Source: Gambelia wislizenii (Eukaryota; Chordata; Lepidosauria; Squamata; Crotaphytidae). Taken from it: a DNA stretch of 64,000 nucleotides. The translations under genes and the position numbers were made by a program. Below, piece after piece: positions 54,331-64,000 of this stretch. The stretch covers positions 66,043,501 to 66,107,500 of the forward strand of contig JAUMIR010000001.1 of NCBI GenBank assembly GCA_030847615.1. The letters are read 5' to 3'. Position 1 is the stretch's first letter, and each line of letters begins with the position of its first letter. The notes beneath the pieces were generated by a model. It saw nothing but the letters and a program-made list of their open reading frames with translations, was not told where the DNA came from and did no database searches.

Positions 54331-56539
54331 CCCAGTGCCCCAACTCAAGCAGCCACTGGCCAGGAGGTAGATTGGAGAGCTATAGCACACTGTCACCCTC
54401 CATGTAATTATGCTGGCATTGGTTTATGCTCCACCAGCATCAAATAGGTTCTCAGCCAGTTTTGCTACCACCAAACAGTGGGGCTAGGATCGTTGGATGG
54501 CACATGTAATTTAAATGAAGGGAATTATTCTTTCTGCACCCTGCCCTCCCTACTTAAACTGTGCCCCACATAGCCTGCCCTACACAGCCTGTTTGGCTGT
54601 TTGGGTGGAGTGTAGTTATGATGAGGAGAGTGGCACATGGGAAGGGTCATTCCTGCAAACTATGCCTCCTGCCATTATCTCCACATAATTCCCCTGATGC
54701 ATTTTGGAGGACAAGTATTTGACTATTAGAGGCCACGCAGGAGGCTGGACACATACACAGGCCATATTCAAGACTTCCTGTGGAAGGTTGCTCATTTGTG
54801 TATTTTGCCAATGATGGCAAAGATCTTGAAAGAAACACGCTGTCCCATGGTTCACATGATCTGAAATGACTCCTTTAACTGACCCAGCATTCTGGGCCTT
54901 TAATGATGTCTTACTAAACCAAATCTGTACATAGTGTATGCCAATGGTATTGAGCTTGGAATTTGACTCCACACCCTACACGCTCATAATTTGGCTGCAC
55001 TCACTTTAGCCATCTTGTGCTATAGTGAAGTGACTTGGGAATAATTGCATCAGTTGTGGACTCCAGCTTTTCTTCCAGTGGTTTAGCTTTGTAATTGGTA
55101 ATTTGTGCTAACCTTGGCCAGAATCCTAATGGGTTGTGCTAGTGTAACTGTGTGTGTGTTAACTTGACATAAATACTTTTTCCTATGTTGTATAAGGAGG
55201 CATCTAATGTCTCCTTATGTAATAGTTTTGCCCAGCTGCAAAGTACCTTCTAGACAATGCACAGGCACAACTCCAGTGCTTGATCCAATGAATCACTGAT
55301 TAGCTCTGAGAGTACACCAAGATCGCTCTCCCTCATGTTGTGCCTTGCTGGCACTTTCACACTTGCAGTTTCTGTTCTGTAGCATGGTGGCAGAATTTTG
55401 CTCTTTACCATCTTCCAGTACAAACTCAGCCTCTGCCCTTACCAAGCCAGGGTGTTCAGATTTAGTAAGTTGCCTGTGTTTCTTGAGGAAGTTCTCATTT
55501 GTAGCCATTATGAAAGGCCCTGCAGAGTTAGCTGGTTTCTTCAAGGAAGATATATTCTTTTATCCCCTTTCCTTTTCTTCTCATCCTTCAAACTCCCTAT
55601 GTTCTGTTTCACAGACGTATTACTTGAGTGCAACACTGATGATGAGGAGGCCCTTTGTGTGATGGATTCTTGTTTTTATCATAAAAGCTCTAAAAACAGA
55701 GCATTTTAGTTCACTTAATCATTTTGACAGATGACAATACTAAGTACCATTTCCAGACAGATGACACTCGACGGCTGACAATACTAATCCTACAGCAGCT
55801 TCTCAGGGGAGATACTTATTGTAAAAATTGACATCTATTGCACCCGGATGCTCATAACCCATTTAGCAATGCTGTGGTGCACAACATCACTCTTGACTCA
55901 AGGTTTCTGGCTTTTCTGAGGTTGGGCTTTTCCAAAACTGGCAGATCCTTTGTGTCAGCCCTTTCTCTGAAATGCTGTTGAAATGGTGATGTATTGGGAA
56001 AGCACAGATGTTTGCTTAATGGTTATTTCCCTGGGGGCTTTGGTTAAAGTCACTGCAGGAGAGAATTAAATGTGTGTGTAGGTAAGAGAAAGAGCACTGC
56101 ATGTTAGCCATACATTTTCTTTGTGCAAGCATATCACAAGAACAAGAAAGGACAACTACTTGCCAAAGTGTCTGTGAAATGAATGGCACTGAGCTTTTGA
56201 CTCAGTGGGAAAGATTACACAGATGGATGATGGGCCTATCATACCTCCGGCAGTGATTAGGGTCTGATCTTTCAGGGGGCAAATACCACACACACACAAA
56301 GTACTAGAAGGGCCTATAAATCATGGATCCAGTAACCCAGATAGGAACATGAAAAATCCCAGCAAAATGGCTTTGCTCTCAAATTGGGTGTTGAGAAGTC
56401 ATAGACCTCCATAAGATTTCTTACTTCCAGCAAGAGAACAAAACAAGAAGTGCTCCCTTGCCCCAAGGTTTCTTCAATTTATATTTTAAAAAATCTGTGC
56501 AAACTTAATGGCTGAGGTGCTACGTTTCTCACATAGATA
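54331..56539. other. Unassigned sequence
   Basis: No gene or transposon was recognised. The overlapping frames at 55,345-55,709 (105 and 103 aa, plus) and 54,616-54,972 (118 aa, minus) have no recognised domains. They are reported as probable chance frames. Confidence 0.4.
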
Positions 56540-56865
56540 ATCTCCTGATGCGATCACCCTATAAACCCACCTTGTAAGCTGAGCAGCCCCCCCCCCCCGC
56601 CAACACAGCCATTTCCAGAGAGTGAGGGGATCAGCAGGAATGTGCCCTGCTATTTTCCTTTAGCTGGATGTGCTGTGACAGCAGGGACCTCTGAGGGTCC
56701 CTGAGACATCTCTGCAGATGACATCCTTGCAGCACCTCCAGCTAAAGGAAAATAGCTGGACAGTAATTGATGATCCCCTCACTCTTCAACTGCCCAGAAA
56801 CGACCATGTGGGGCAGGTGGCTGCATAGCTTACGAGGTGAGTAGGGTGGGGGGGGCGCTTTTGGT
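56540..56865. mobile_element. Long foldback MITE
   Basis: The two halves are inverted copies around about 56,700. 'gagtgaggggatcagcagga' and 'tattttcctttagctggatg' in the left half are answered by 'tccagctaaaggaaaatagc' and 'tgatgatcccctcactcttc' in the right. The outer arms (about 56,570, 'accttgtaagctgagcagcc'; about 56,820, 'ggctgcatagcttacgaggt') also pair. Total about 300 bp. The termini and the target duplication could not be fixed. Confidence 0.75.
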
Positions 56866-57334
56866 CATTGTATGGTCAGAACCTACCTAATCATTTGGAA
56901 GTGCTCTGTTACTGCTGCCACCACTAGGACTATAAGCAAGAGTATTTTCCTGGACACTTGGAAGGGACCACAGTTCATTGACAGAGCATACGCTTATAGA
57001 CAGAGGACTCAGACTGAGTCCCTGGTATCTTTAGTTAAAAGAATCAAGTAAAATGAAATGGAAAAAAACCTTTTCTGTCAAGCAATGACCGTGAGTCAGG
57101 GTGGTCAATACCAGCTAGATGAATATGTTCCTGGGTTTTCCAGTCAGCTAGGCCACCACTTGACTGGGAACTGCTATAAAAGGTTCCTGTTCAAGCTGAA
57201 ATTTTTCCTGAGCAATGAAAGCCCTTATTGGATCTGATCCTTGGCATGACTTCTAACTCCTGTTTGTTCTCTGATGGTGGCTTGTCTCTGACAGGTAATT
57301 GTGCCCATGAACTGGTCCCAAGACAATTTCCCTC
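56866..57334. other. Unassigned sequence
   Basis: No gene or repeat was recognised. Confidence 0.4.
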
Positions 57335-57635
57335 TCTTCAAAAAAGGGCAGAAGCAAAGATCCAAGGAACTACATACCATTCAGCCTGACCTCAATACCA
57401 GGAAAAATATTAGAATGGGTTATAAAGGAATCTGAAAGTACCTAGATGACAGTAAGAACTGTTAAACAATGGAACCAATTACCTTGAAAGGTGGTAGGGT
57501 CTCTTTCTCCAAATGTCTTCAAAAAGAGGCTAGACAGCTACCTGCTAACATGCTCTAGCTGGATATCTTGCAGAGGGGGCAAGGGTTGGACTCAATGGCT
57601 TAAAGGGCCCCTTCCAATGCCATGATTCTATTCTG
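57335..57635 (+). mobile_element. CR1 LINE with large internal deletion
   Basis: A short RT piece ('cctgacctcaataccaggaa' at about 57,388, the CR1 'LTSIPGKI' block) is joined near 57,450 directly to the 3' end ('agtaagaactgttaaacaat', then 'ggttggactcaatggcttaa'). More than 1 kb of CR1 found in the other copies is missing between them. This is either a deletion in place or insertion of a rearranged cDNA. Confidence 0.8.
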
Positions 57636-57829
57636 TTCTGAATGCATGTGTTCCTTGGGGTCTTTGTTACCTGGCCTTATATCCCATCCCTCCAATAATT
57701 CATAATTCAGCAATATTGGGCATTCTCACAAGATTTAGGTAGCCCAGGGCAAACCAAAATGGGTTCAAGTGAAGGACACCCAAGACCTAATAAAGATGTA
57801 TTTTGGAAATTCCCAACAAACACACCCAA

Positions 57830-58540
57830 GATGGAATTAAGCAGAACCTCTTAGGATCTGAGTCATCAAGGTGGAATGTGCTAATCCTCTCTTGGACACT
57901 CCTGGCAGTGAGTCATACTCCAAAAACAAATAGTGACCAAAACACCCATTATCTCCATTCATTCCACAAATGTCTTTGCTCCCATCTCTCCTCTCCCTTA
58001 ATGAGGAGGCTGCCATAAACCCATAAACCTTAATATCTCAGTCATTAGCGGCAATTAATGAAGCCGGAGTTTCCTTTGTTTAACTGTGGGAAACTCATCC
58101 AAGTATTGTTTTACACTCAAAACACCCCTTCAGGGTATGATATTGGATATAAATATTAGCCCCCCAAAATAGCCAAATGTGCACACTTCTTCTAATACTG
58201 TCACTCTGCCGGACTGCTGTGGCACCCTGAGATTCAAGTCTGAGTTTCTTTACTGCATGAATCTCTGCTCTTTGGACAGGTAATTATAGCCCATTTCCCT
58301 GAATCTATTCCTCTATCCAAGTCTTTCTACCTTAATTCTTCATTAGCCTTGTGTGGTCTCTTGTGAGTCTGAGTGCATGTGTGAATGCTTCCATGCTTAT
58401 TTTCCAATAAAAACATTTTTATTTGCTTTAAACCCATTGTCTCTGCAATGAATACTGGTATACATAGGTGAACAGATCCTGCCAGTTACCCGGCCTCTCA
58501 CAGCCACACCTTTGAGCTAATTAAAATTCCCCAATGTAAT
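57830..58540 (+). mobile_element. LTR-like element, copy 3 (diverged)
   Basis: Collinear with copies at 37.2 and 42.1 kb: 'ggatataaatattagccccc' with TATAAATA at 58,148-58,155, 'cactctgccgga', 'ctctatccaagtctttctac', 'tagccttgtgtg', 'tgtgaatgctt' and AATAAA at 58,406-58,411, followed by 'gaatactggtata'. A hairpin-like 'gagctaatt...aatatagc' near 58,513-58,545 matches the position of the 3' hairpin. Its left boundary is uncertain. It is a separate subfamily or an older copy. Confidence 0.55.
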
Positions 58541-59519
58541 ATAGCATTTTCTGTGTCACAAGTGAGTCCCATGGGCCCCCAGCAGTTCAGGCAATATCTT
58601 TTTCTCTTCTATTACTTTATATATGGTGCAAAAGAGGGGATCATTTAGCCCAAAGGCCAATGAAGCCTGCAAAGCCATTTTTTTCCAGTTTCCTTAGCTG
58701 TCTTTGGATTCAATCTACACCACCACTTTTAAAAAAAAAGAGAGAGAATTGCTACCCCTAGAAACCTCCAGAAGCAACAACTTCCCTCTAAAGCAAGGTC
58801 CCCCCACCACACACACACACTTTCATATACATTTGGGGTTTTGAGACCAGATTTTAAAATCTTCCAGTCACTTCCAAGTTCAAGTGCAGGGCCAGGGGCA
58901 GTTGCAGAGGATGCTGAGCTCAGAAAGTGGCCCACCCTTGACCTAGTGTGTGTTTGTCTATGTTCCTAGGTGCTTTTGTTTCTATGGATTTTATCTTCTT
59001 TTAAGAATTAAGTACATGACCTATGTCAGAAGACTGAAAGAATGCAGTCATCCCCATTCTCAGGACCTCTTAACAACTTTCAACAAAGTGAGCCTCTTTC
59101 TGGGACAGCCTTTAAATCTTCAGTGTTAATTGCAGCCAGTGCTATACCAGCCTCAGCCTGCCATCACCACTCCACACTTCTGTTGTCATTTCTCCACAAT
59201 CTCTTGCTCTGTCATTCCCTCTAAAGGCAAACTTAAATGGTGACCATGAATATGACTAGAACAAGACAGGGCCAGCTGAGAAACAGAAGCAAAATCTATG
59301 TGCTCAGTTGAATCCCAAGGTGTGCAGAAATACAATGTTTTGTTTTTTCCACACACACCCCTGTGCACACACAAATGCACCCTAGCCAGAATAACATGAT
59401 GTGGGCTGAGCATGCACATTCATTTCTAGGGGCCATGTAATGTTGAGTGTCACCTGTAAAGGGGAAATAGAAAGCCAGGATAGGAATGAGGGGAATCAAA
59501 TGACCTCCTTCCATCTCTT
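58541..59519. other. Unassigned sequence
   Basis: No gene or transposon was recognised. A (CA)n tract is at about 58,810-58,822. Confidence 0.4.
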
Positions 59520-59715
59520 CCAGGGCATGTTCAGAGCAGGGCAATTAAGATGGTAAGAGAGATGGAAACCAAGCCAGGAATGGCTTAAAGAGCTAGGTAT
59601 GTTTAGCCTGGAGAAGGGAAAACGGAGAGGTGACATGATAGCTATTTTTAAATACTTGAAGAGATTTCATGTAGATAATGGAGCAAGCTTGGTTTCTTCT
59701 GCTCCAGAGAGAAGG

Positions 59716-60281
59716 GACTTGTCTACACAGGCAGGAACACCCTGAGTGTAGACTGGAGTATTCTAGTCCTGGGCCAATGCTGTCCCCCTCCCTGTTACCT
59801 GCCTTTATGTTGCCACAATGGAAGGGTGTCTGCACAAAATGTGGCCCACATGCAAACCGGCTTTTCTCTTTCCCGTGCCAGTCACATTTTCCAAGGCCAG
59901 GAACGAGGCACCAAGCCATGGTCACATGGTTGGACACCTTGCAGTGACCTCAGCAGATGTGACACGTGACCTAGCCAAGAAATGGCTGCACTGGGCACCA
60001 CATGGGCTAGGTGTGTGGACACCCCCTTGCAGTAAGGGAACTCACCGTTTTCTCTGGATGAACTACAGCAAACAGTGAGTGGTGTGTGTTTGTGTGTTGT
60101 TGTTTTTTTACCATGTGTCCTCTCCATTTTAAGGGATATTTGCCCCAGATTCTCATTGGAACTGCCAGGATGTTATGAGGACAGTTTGGACTAGAAATGG
60201 ATCCAAAATCCTGTGTCATCTGGACAGCCAGGTGCAGGAATCGGGGGAGGCCATTTCATTTGGCCTGTGCAGAAAAGGCCA
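59716..60281. mobile_element. Non-autonomous inverted-repeat DNA element inside CR1 (copy 2)
   Basis: The left end is 'acttgtctacacaggcagga'. The right end reversed is 'ggccttttctgcacaggcca'. It is homologous to 443-975, which has the same start, then 'gtattct', 'cctgg', 'ccccctccctgttacc' in both. It is about 565 bp with no recognised transposase. Overlapping 70-114-aa frames here are chance. Confidence 0.6.
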
Positions 60282-60395
60282 AGGACATGAACTAATAGAT
60301 TCAAATCACAATCCCACCTAAACATTAGGAAGAACTTCTTGGCTGTAAGAGCTGTTCAGCAATGGAACAGACTGTCTTTGAAGGTGGTGGACTCT

Positions 60396-60484
60396 CTTTC
60401 TTTGCAAGGAGAAAGGAACAGAGGACACAATAGGGTTGGACTGGATGGCCCTCGTGGTCTCTTCCAACTCTACAATTCTATGAT
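60396..60484 (+). mobile_element. CR1 3' tip inserted in CR1
   Basis: 'gggttggactggatggccct', then 'cgtggtctcttccaactcta' and 'caattctatgattcta' form a complete CR1 3' tip of about 85 bases, lying inside the 'ttctttg | gtctttaaa' stretch of the host CR1. This is self-insertion of a very short cDNA. Confidence 0.75.
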
Positions 60485-60678
60485 TCTAAGTCTTTAAATA
60501 GGAGTTGAATGGCCCCTTTTCAGGAGTTCTGTAGCATGGCCAGGAATTAGACTAGATTGTCCTAGTGGTCCCTTCCAACTCTATGATTCTGTCATTACCT
60601 GAGATCCAAAAGAGGAGTGTTTTTGTTGAGAGACAGGGATACACTGCAAAACTTCATTGTAGCACCTAATTGTCATGT

Positions 60679-61362
60679 CTCTCTGGCTTTTCTTCGCAAA
60701 CGAAGATTCAGGAAGGACTCATCCTGCGCTTTCTGCAAGCACGCTGATGACTAAAAAGGCCAATCCAAGATAAACAAGTCCGGTTGCAGAAAGCACAGCA
60801 GAAGGTCTCCTTGGGTGATGTTTTTGGGTTGTGATTCTTTCTGCATTTCGTTTCTCTTCAAGACTTGTTCGTCGTGAGTTCTCAAATAAGGCTGCAGCAT
60901 TGTGGATAGTGCATCTCCATGCCTCCCGATGTGAGGCCAGAGCGGACCACTGTTGGTGATCAATTTGGCCGAGCCTGAGATGTTGTTTCAGGGAGTCTTT
61001 GTATCGCTTTTTTGGAGCGCCCCTCTTACGCTGACCTGTGGCGAGTTCACCATAGAGTAGTATTTTTGGGAGGCGATGGTCCTCCATCCTAGAAACGTGC
61101 CCTGCCCAGTGCAGCTGTGTTCTCAATATCATGGCCTCAATGCTGGTGATCCCTGCTTGCTCAAGGACAGCAACATTCATCACATAGTCAGTCCAGTGTA
61201 TATTTAGGATTGTGCGTAGACAGCGCTGATGAAAGCGCTCGAGGAGTCGTAGGTGGTGGCGATAGGTGACCCATGTTTCAGATCCATAAAGGAGGATAGA
61301 CAGTACGATGGCTCTATACACACTGATTTTTGTGCTTTGCCTCAGGTGTTTTTATGAATATG
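60679..61362 (-). mobile_element. Vingi-like LINE, 5'-truncated, 12-bp TSD
   Basis: A 684-bp minus-strand insertion flanked by TAATTGTCATGT at 60,667-60,678 and 61,363-61,374. It encodes a 200-aa segment (60,719-61,321) of the C-terminal part: 'LLYGSETWVTYRHHLRLLER', 'RTILNIHWTDYV', 'SIEAMILRTQLHWAGHVSRM', 'RGAPKKRYKDSL'. A frameshift near 'LEEKRNAER' moves the zinc-finger part out of frame. The 3' end is the usual 'gaagaaaagccagagag'. Clean target duplication and long open frame indicate a young insertion. Confidence 0.85.
60719..61321 (-). pseudogene. Vingi-like LINE ORF2 C-terminal segment (200 aa)
   Basis: The segment begins just after the RT thumb and contains the 'YGSETW' and 'RCLR..L.I.W.D' blocks common to several LINE clades. 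It also has an 'EAMILRTQLHWAGH' block and a basic 'RKRGAPKKRYKD' block. The last ~35 residues are read in a shifted frame. The finger residues (C, C, H, C) are visible in the adjacent frame (70-aa segment 60,751-60,963 and beyond). Catalytic RT motifs are absent because of 5' truncation, so it cannot move by itself. Confidence 0.8.
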
Positions 61363-61780
61363 TAATTGTCATGTATAATTAACATAAATGATATTGGGGT
61401 ATATTCACAAATTTGAGTCTATTAGCAGAGGAATGAACAGAGACAATGGTTTCTTGGCACACTACTTATATTAATACATATGTCCTCACAACCAGGCATG
61501 TAAGAAAAGAATTCTTCCCAACAAAGCTTCTGACTTCAGGGAAAGTGGCTCTGGCTAAACTGATGTATTGCTTCACACTTCAGCCTGACAGACCTCTATC
61601 ACCTGGCTAATGTCATAAAATGCATCTTTCTGTATCTTATTGCATTCTCTGCCATTATGTAACTGCTAATATACTTGTGGTTTGATATTAACTCCATCAG
61701 TGTGTGTAAAGAAGTGGTTTGACTAAAGCTGATGCTAAAATAAATCTGTTAGTTTTAAAGGTGCTGCTAGATTTCTTCTG

Positions 61781-62984
61781 CCTTCCCCCCCTTTCCCATT
61801 TTTATGGCACAATGCAAGAGATACCATGACTGAATGAATGCAGTGGCCAAACATGGCTTCCACACTGTTGACATTCCAAGACTTCCATTAGTATTCCATG
61901 CTATTGACAGAAAATAAGCTTAAACATCATTGCCTTTTCTCCCTGGTCTTTCATGGATTACTTTCCACAGTGGGTCTCATTTTCCACTCCTATGCAAACT
62001 GATCTTCCCAGCGTTCCCCCTCCATCCCCCCTCCAACCTCCACCGCCTGGCACGAGTGGTGTGCTTCTTACACAGGTCACAGAATAAACATTGTCTCAGC
62101 CTGCCTGATGCTTGCCATATGTTGACTTCTTCCGAGATATATTTTTTTCTCTTGATTTCTTTGATATATTCAACATCACTATCCCCATATGGTATTTTGT
62201 AGCTGCTGCTTTTGTGTATTCCAGTGGGAGTTTGTCTTTTGCCTTTCAAAGGTTCGTCGCTGAGACAATCCCTTAGCAGAACAGTGTTGTGTGCCTGGTT
62301 CATCTAATTATACTCCCTCGTTAGAGATGCATCAGAGGTTTTGTCTTAAATTGCTGAGGGTTTTAAAAGTTGAATATCTGAGCAGCAAACACAGCATAAG
62401 CACCAAAGAGAGAACAGAAGGCTTCTCACATGGAAGAGATATATTCAGATATGATTGAAAACAGGTTTCTTTACTTTCCCATTAATTACAGCTACCTCTG
62501 TCCATGCTTTCTCAGCTAAGACTTGGAGAGCCTTATCAAGACAGACCCCAGTGAAACCACTAGAAAATTGTCCAAATTCCTTAGCAACAGGACCCTGGGA
62601 GATAATTTAGTAACAAGGCATCCAGGAACAATTCCCCTGTGGTATGTGTTTATATGTACCAGTCCGTACATATTCATGGATTTCTTAGCACTTTGGCTCA
62701 AATGTTTTGTATCTTGTACCACTTGCAGACCACACATCATCTGAAATCCACTTGGGCAGCATCCAGACCTCCAGGGTCCTGGCAAGGGGACACTTCTAAT
62801 AAGCTTTCCTAAGTCGTCTCCCCTCTCCCCTGTGCTTTCCCCCCCACCTGGGCTAGCACATGGAGGTTAGTTAGATTTAACAACCTTCTAAATGTCCCAC
62901 AATGTCCCTCTCATCTAGCATTACTCTGGATGTTGTGATGAAGGGTAACTAGAAACAGCCAAGCAGTGATGCTGAGGTCACTGC
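61781..62984. other. Unassigned sequence
   Basis: No gene or transposon was recognised. The 108-aa minus frame at 61,977-62,303 and the 89-aa minus frame at 62,516-62,785 show no recognised domain. Confidence 0.4.
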
Positions 62985-63475
62985 TTTGCGTTGTTATTTA
63001 TGAGCCCTCAAGTAGATTTCAATTTATGGTGACTCCCAAATGAGAGACCTCAAAAAGACCCTATTATTAATAAAGGTGCTCAGGTCTTACAAACCCAGGG
63101 CTGTGGCTTTCTTGAGAGAGTCAATCCACCTGTAATTCAGACTTCCTCTGTTCATACTGCCTTTCATTTCCACTGAGCTTTATTGTCTTTTTCAATGAAT
63201 CATGCCTTCTCATGATATGCCCAAAGTAAAATAGCCTTAGTTTAGTCATTTTGCTTCTGGTGAGAATTTGGGCGTATCTTTTTGGCAGAACTCTCCTCCA
63301 GTATCACATTTTAAATGAGTTGATCTCCATCCTGTCAGTTTTTCTCGCTATTCAGCTTTCACATCCATACATAGAAACTGGAACTACTATGACATGGATG
63401 AGCCTGACTTTGGTATTTAAGGATGCATCTTTACCCTTGAGGATCTTATCAAATTCCTTCATAGCTGCCCTTCTA
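62985..63475 (-). mobile_element. BovB/RTE LINE 3' end
   Basis: Minus-strand reading gives 'KILKGKDASLNTKVRLIHV', then 'MYGCES' (about 63,455-63,355), the post-RT part of BovB. It continues decayed to a tail containing 'cacttgagggctcataaata', related to the SINE tails in this window. The fragment stops where the palindromic MITE begins. Stops are frequent. Confidence 0.75.
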
Positions 63476-63478
63476 TGT

Positions 63479-63681
63479 CCACACTACAGAAATAATCCAT
63501 CTTGAAACTGGATTATTTGTCATGGCTCTTTCCTATGGAATCCTGGGCTTTGCAGTTTGGTGAGGCACCAGCACTCTGGCAGAGAAGGCTAAAGACCTTA
63601 CAAAACTACAGTCCCAGGATTCAATAGGAAGGAGCCACAGCAAATAATCCAGTTTCAAACTGGATTATTTCTGTAGTGTGG
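63479..63681. mobile_element. Palindromic MITE
   Basis: It begins CCACACTACAGAAATAATCC and ends with the exact inverted copy GGATTATTTCTGTAGTGTGG. The next inner parts also pair ('catggctctttcctatggaa' with 'caataggaaggagccacagc'), as do 'ttgcagtttggtgaggcacc' and 'ttacaaaactacagtcccag' partially. It is 203 bp. I recognise it as a family abundant in lizards. The target duplication is not clear. Confidence 0.85.
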
Positions 63682-63887
63682 ATTAATTAATGACTGAGTC
63701 AAAGTATTGAAAATCTTTAAGTACAACTATTGCAAAGTCTTTATCACCCATTTAAAGTTATGTAAATCATCTGGAGTCATTATTTTTGTTTTTTTTTTAT
63801 ATCCACCTGTAACCCTGCTTTTGCACTTTCTCAAGTTTCATCAGCAGTTGTTTCAAGTTTTTACTATTTTCCTGCAAGTAATATAGC
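63682..63887. other. Unassigned sequence
   Basis: No gene or repeat was recognised. Confidence 0.4.
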
Positions 63888-63964
63888 AATCATAGAATCA
63901 TAGAATCATAGAATTGTAGAGTTGGAAGAGACCACAAGGGCCATCCAGTCCAACCCCCTGCCAC
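63888..63964 (-). mobile_element. CR1 LINE 3' tip, minus strand
   Basis: 'aatcatagaatcatagaatc' is the reversed 8-bp terminal repeat array of CR1. It is followed by 'gagttggaagagaccacaag' and 'ggccatccagtccaaccccc'. Only about 77 bp of the element is present. Confidence 0.9.
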
Positions 63965-64000
63965 GTATTTTAAATTATTGACAGTTCTTCCTCCACTTTT

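Larger units (their letters stand above)
59520..60598 (+). mobile_element. CR1 LINE 3' end, interrupted twice
   Basis: CR1 pieces are at 59,520-59,715 ('atgtttagcctggagaaggg', then 'gagcaagcttgg'), 60,282-60,395 ('aaacattaggaagaacttct', then 'gagctgttcagcaatggaac') and 60,485-60,598 ('agtctttaaataggagttga' to 'ccaactctatgattctgtca'). The gaps are the inverted-repeat element at about 59,716-60,281 and a second CR1 tip at about 60,396-60,484. Confidence 0.85.
60640..61780. repeat. Dispersed repeat following CR1 (copy B), split by a Vingi-like LINE
   Basis: 60,640-60,678 ('aaaacttcattgtagcacct') and 61,363-61,560 match 50,346-50,560. The part at 61,700-61,780 ('aaataaatctgttagtttta', then 'aaggtgctgctagat') is a word I recognise as frequent in reptile dispersed repeats. 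The class is unknown. Confidence 0.55.

Noticed and set aside
55345..55709. Two overlapping ~100-aa plus-strand frames
   Set aside because: Neither shows motifs or repeat homology. The overlap of three open frames here reflects low stop density rather than coding.
1..64000. CRISPR array, operon or prokaryotic-type system
   Set aside because: The only regular arrays are the 98-bp minisatellite and simple repeats. The sequence is plainly vertebrate nuclear DNA.

Overview
The window looks like a gene-poor stretch of a squamate reptile nuclear genome. The evidence is its repeat mix: many CR1 LINE copies, L2, L1, BovB/RTE, a Vingi-like LINE, a Penelope-like element carrying a GIY-YIG endonuclease, a DIRS-type tyrosine-recombinase retroelement, a mariner, tRNA- and 5S-rRNA-derived SINEs that share the BovB tail, and several families of small inverted-repeat DNA transposons. 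I found no host protein-coding exon, tRNA or rRNA gene that I can defend. Every long reading frame belongs to a transposable element or is a shadow. The assignment to a lizard or snake is an inference from these families, not a species identification.

Layout. 1-1.4 kb: CR1 relic split by a 533-bp inverted-repeat element. 1.4-6.9 kb: mostly unassigned AT-rich sequence with a SINE, a foldback repeat and a possible MIR-like relic. 6.9-10.8 kb: 5'-truncated L1 on the minus strand (endonuclease end, reverse transcriptase, C-terminal part), interrupted by a TA-flanked MITE. 11-14.3 kb: 5S-derived SINE, CR1 tail, Vingi-like LINE. 14.8-17 kb: large TA-flanked inverted-repeat element that contains a 98-bp palindromic minisatellite and nested LINE pieces. 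17-23 kb: L2 relic, two MITEs and a SINE in otherwise unassigned sequence. 23.4-26.9 kb: nested stack of L2 interrupted by a 2.3-kb CR1 and by a Penelope-like element. 31.3-32.9 kb: L1 inserted in a CR1 tail. 34-35.3 kb: internally deleted mariner, then BovB.

37.2-43.8 kb is the most interesting part. One copy of an LTR-like element splits a SINE, and a second copy lies between the tyrosine-recombinase and RNase H parts of a DIRS relic. The second LTR-like copy carries a small insertion that ends in a perfect 53-bp inverted copy of the neighbouring recombinase relic. 44.9-46.7 kb: Vingi-like and Penelope-like fragments. 49-54 kb: CR1 on both strands, one copy interrupted by a 307-bp element with perfect terminal repeats and a 5-bp target duplication. 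56.5-64 kb: foldback MITE, CR1, third LTR-like copy, second copy of the 0.55-kb inverted-repeat element, Vingi-like LINE with a 12-bp target duplication, BovB, palindromic MITE, CR1 tail.

The elements form a readable insertion chronology (L2 and DIRS oldest, Vingi-like and some MITEs youngest). The BovB LINE and the SINEs probably work as donor and parasites, because they share the same 3' tail. All identifications come from reading the sequence and remembered family features. No alignment or database search was run.
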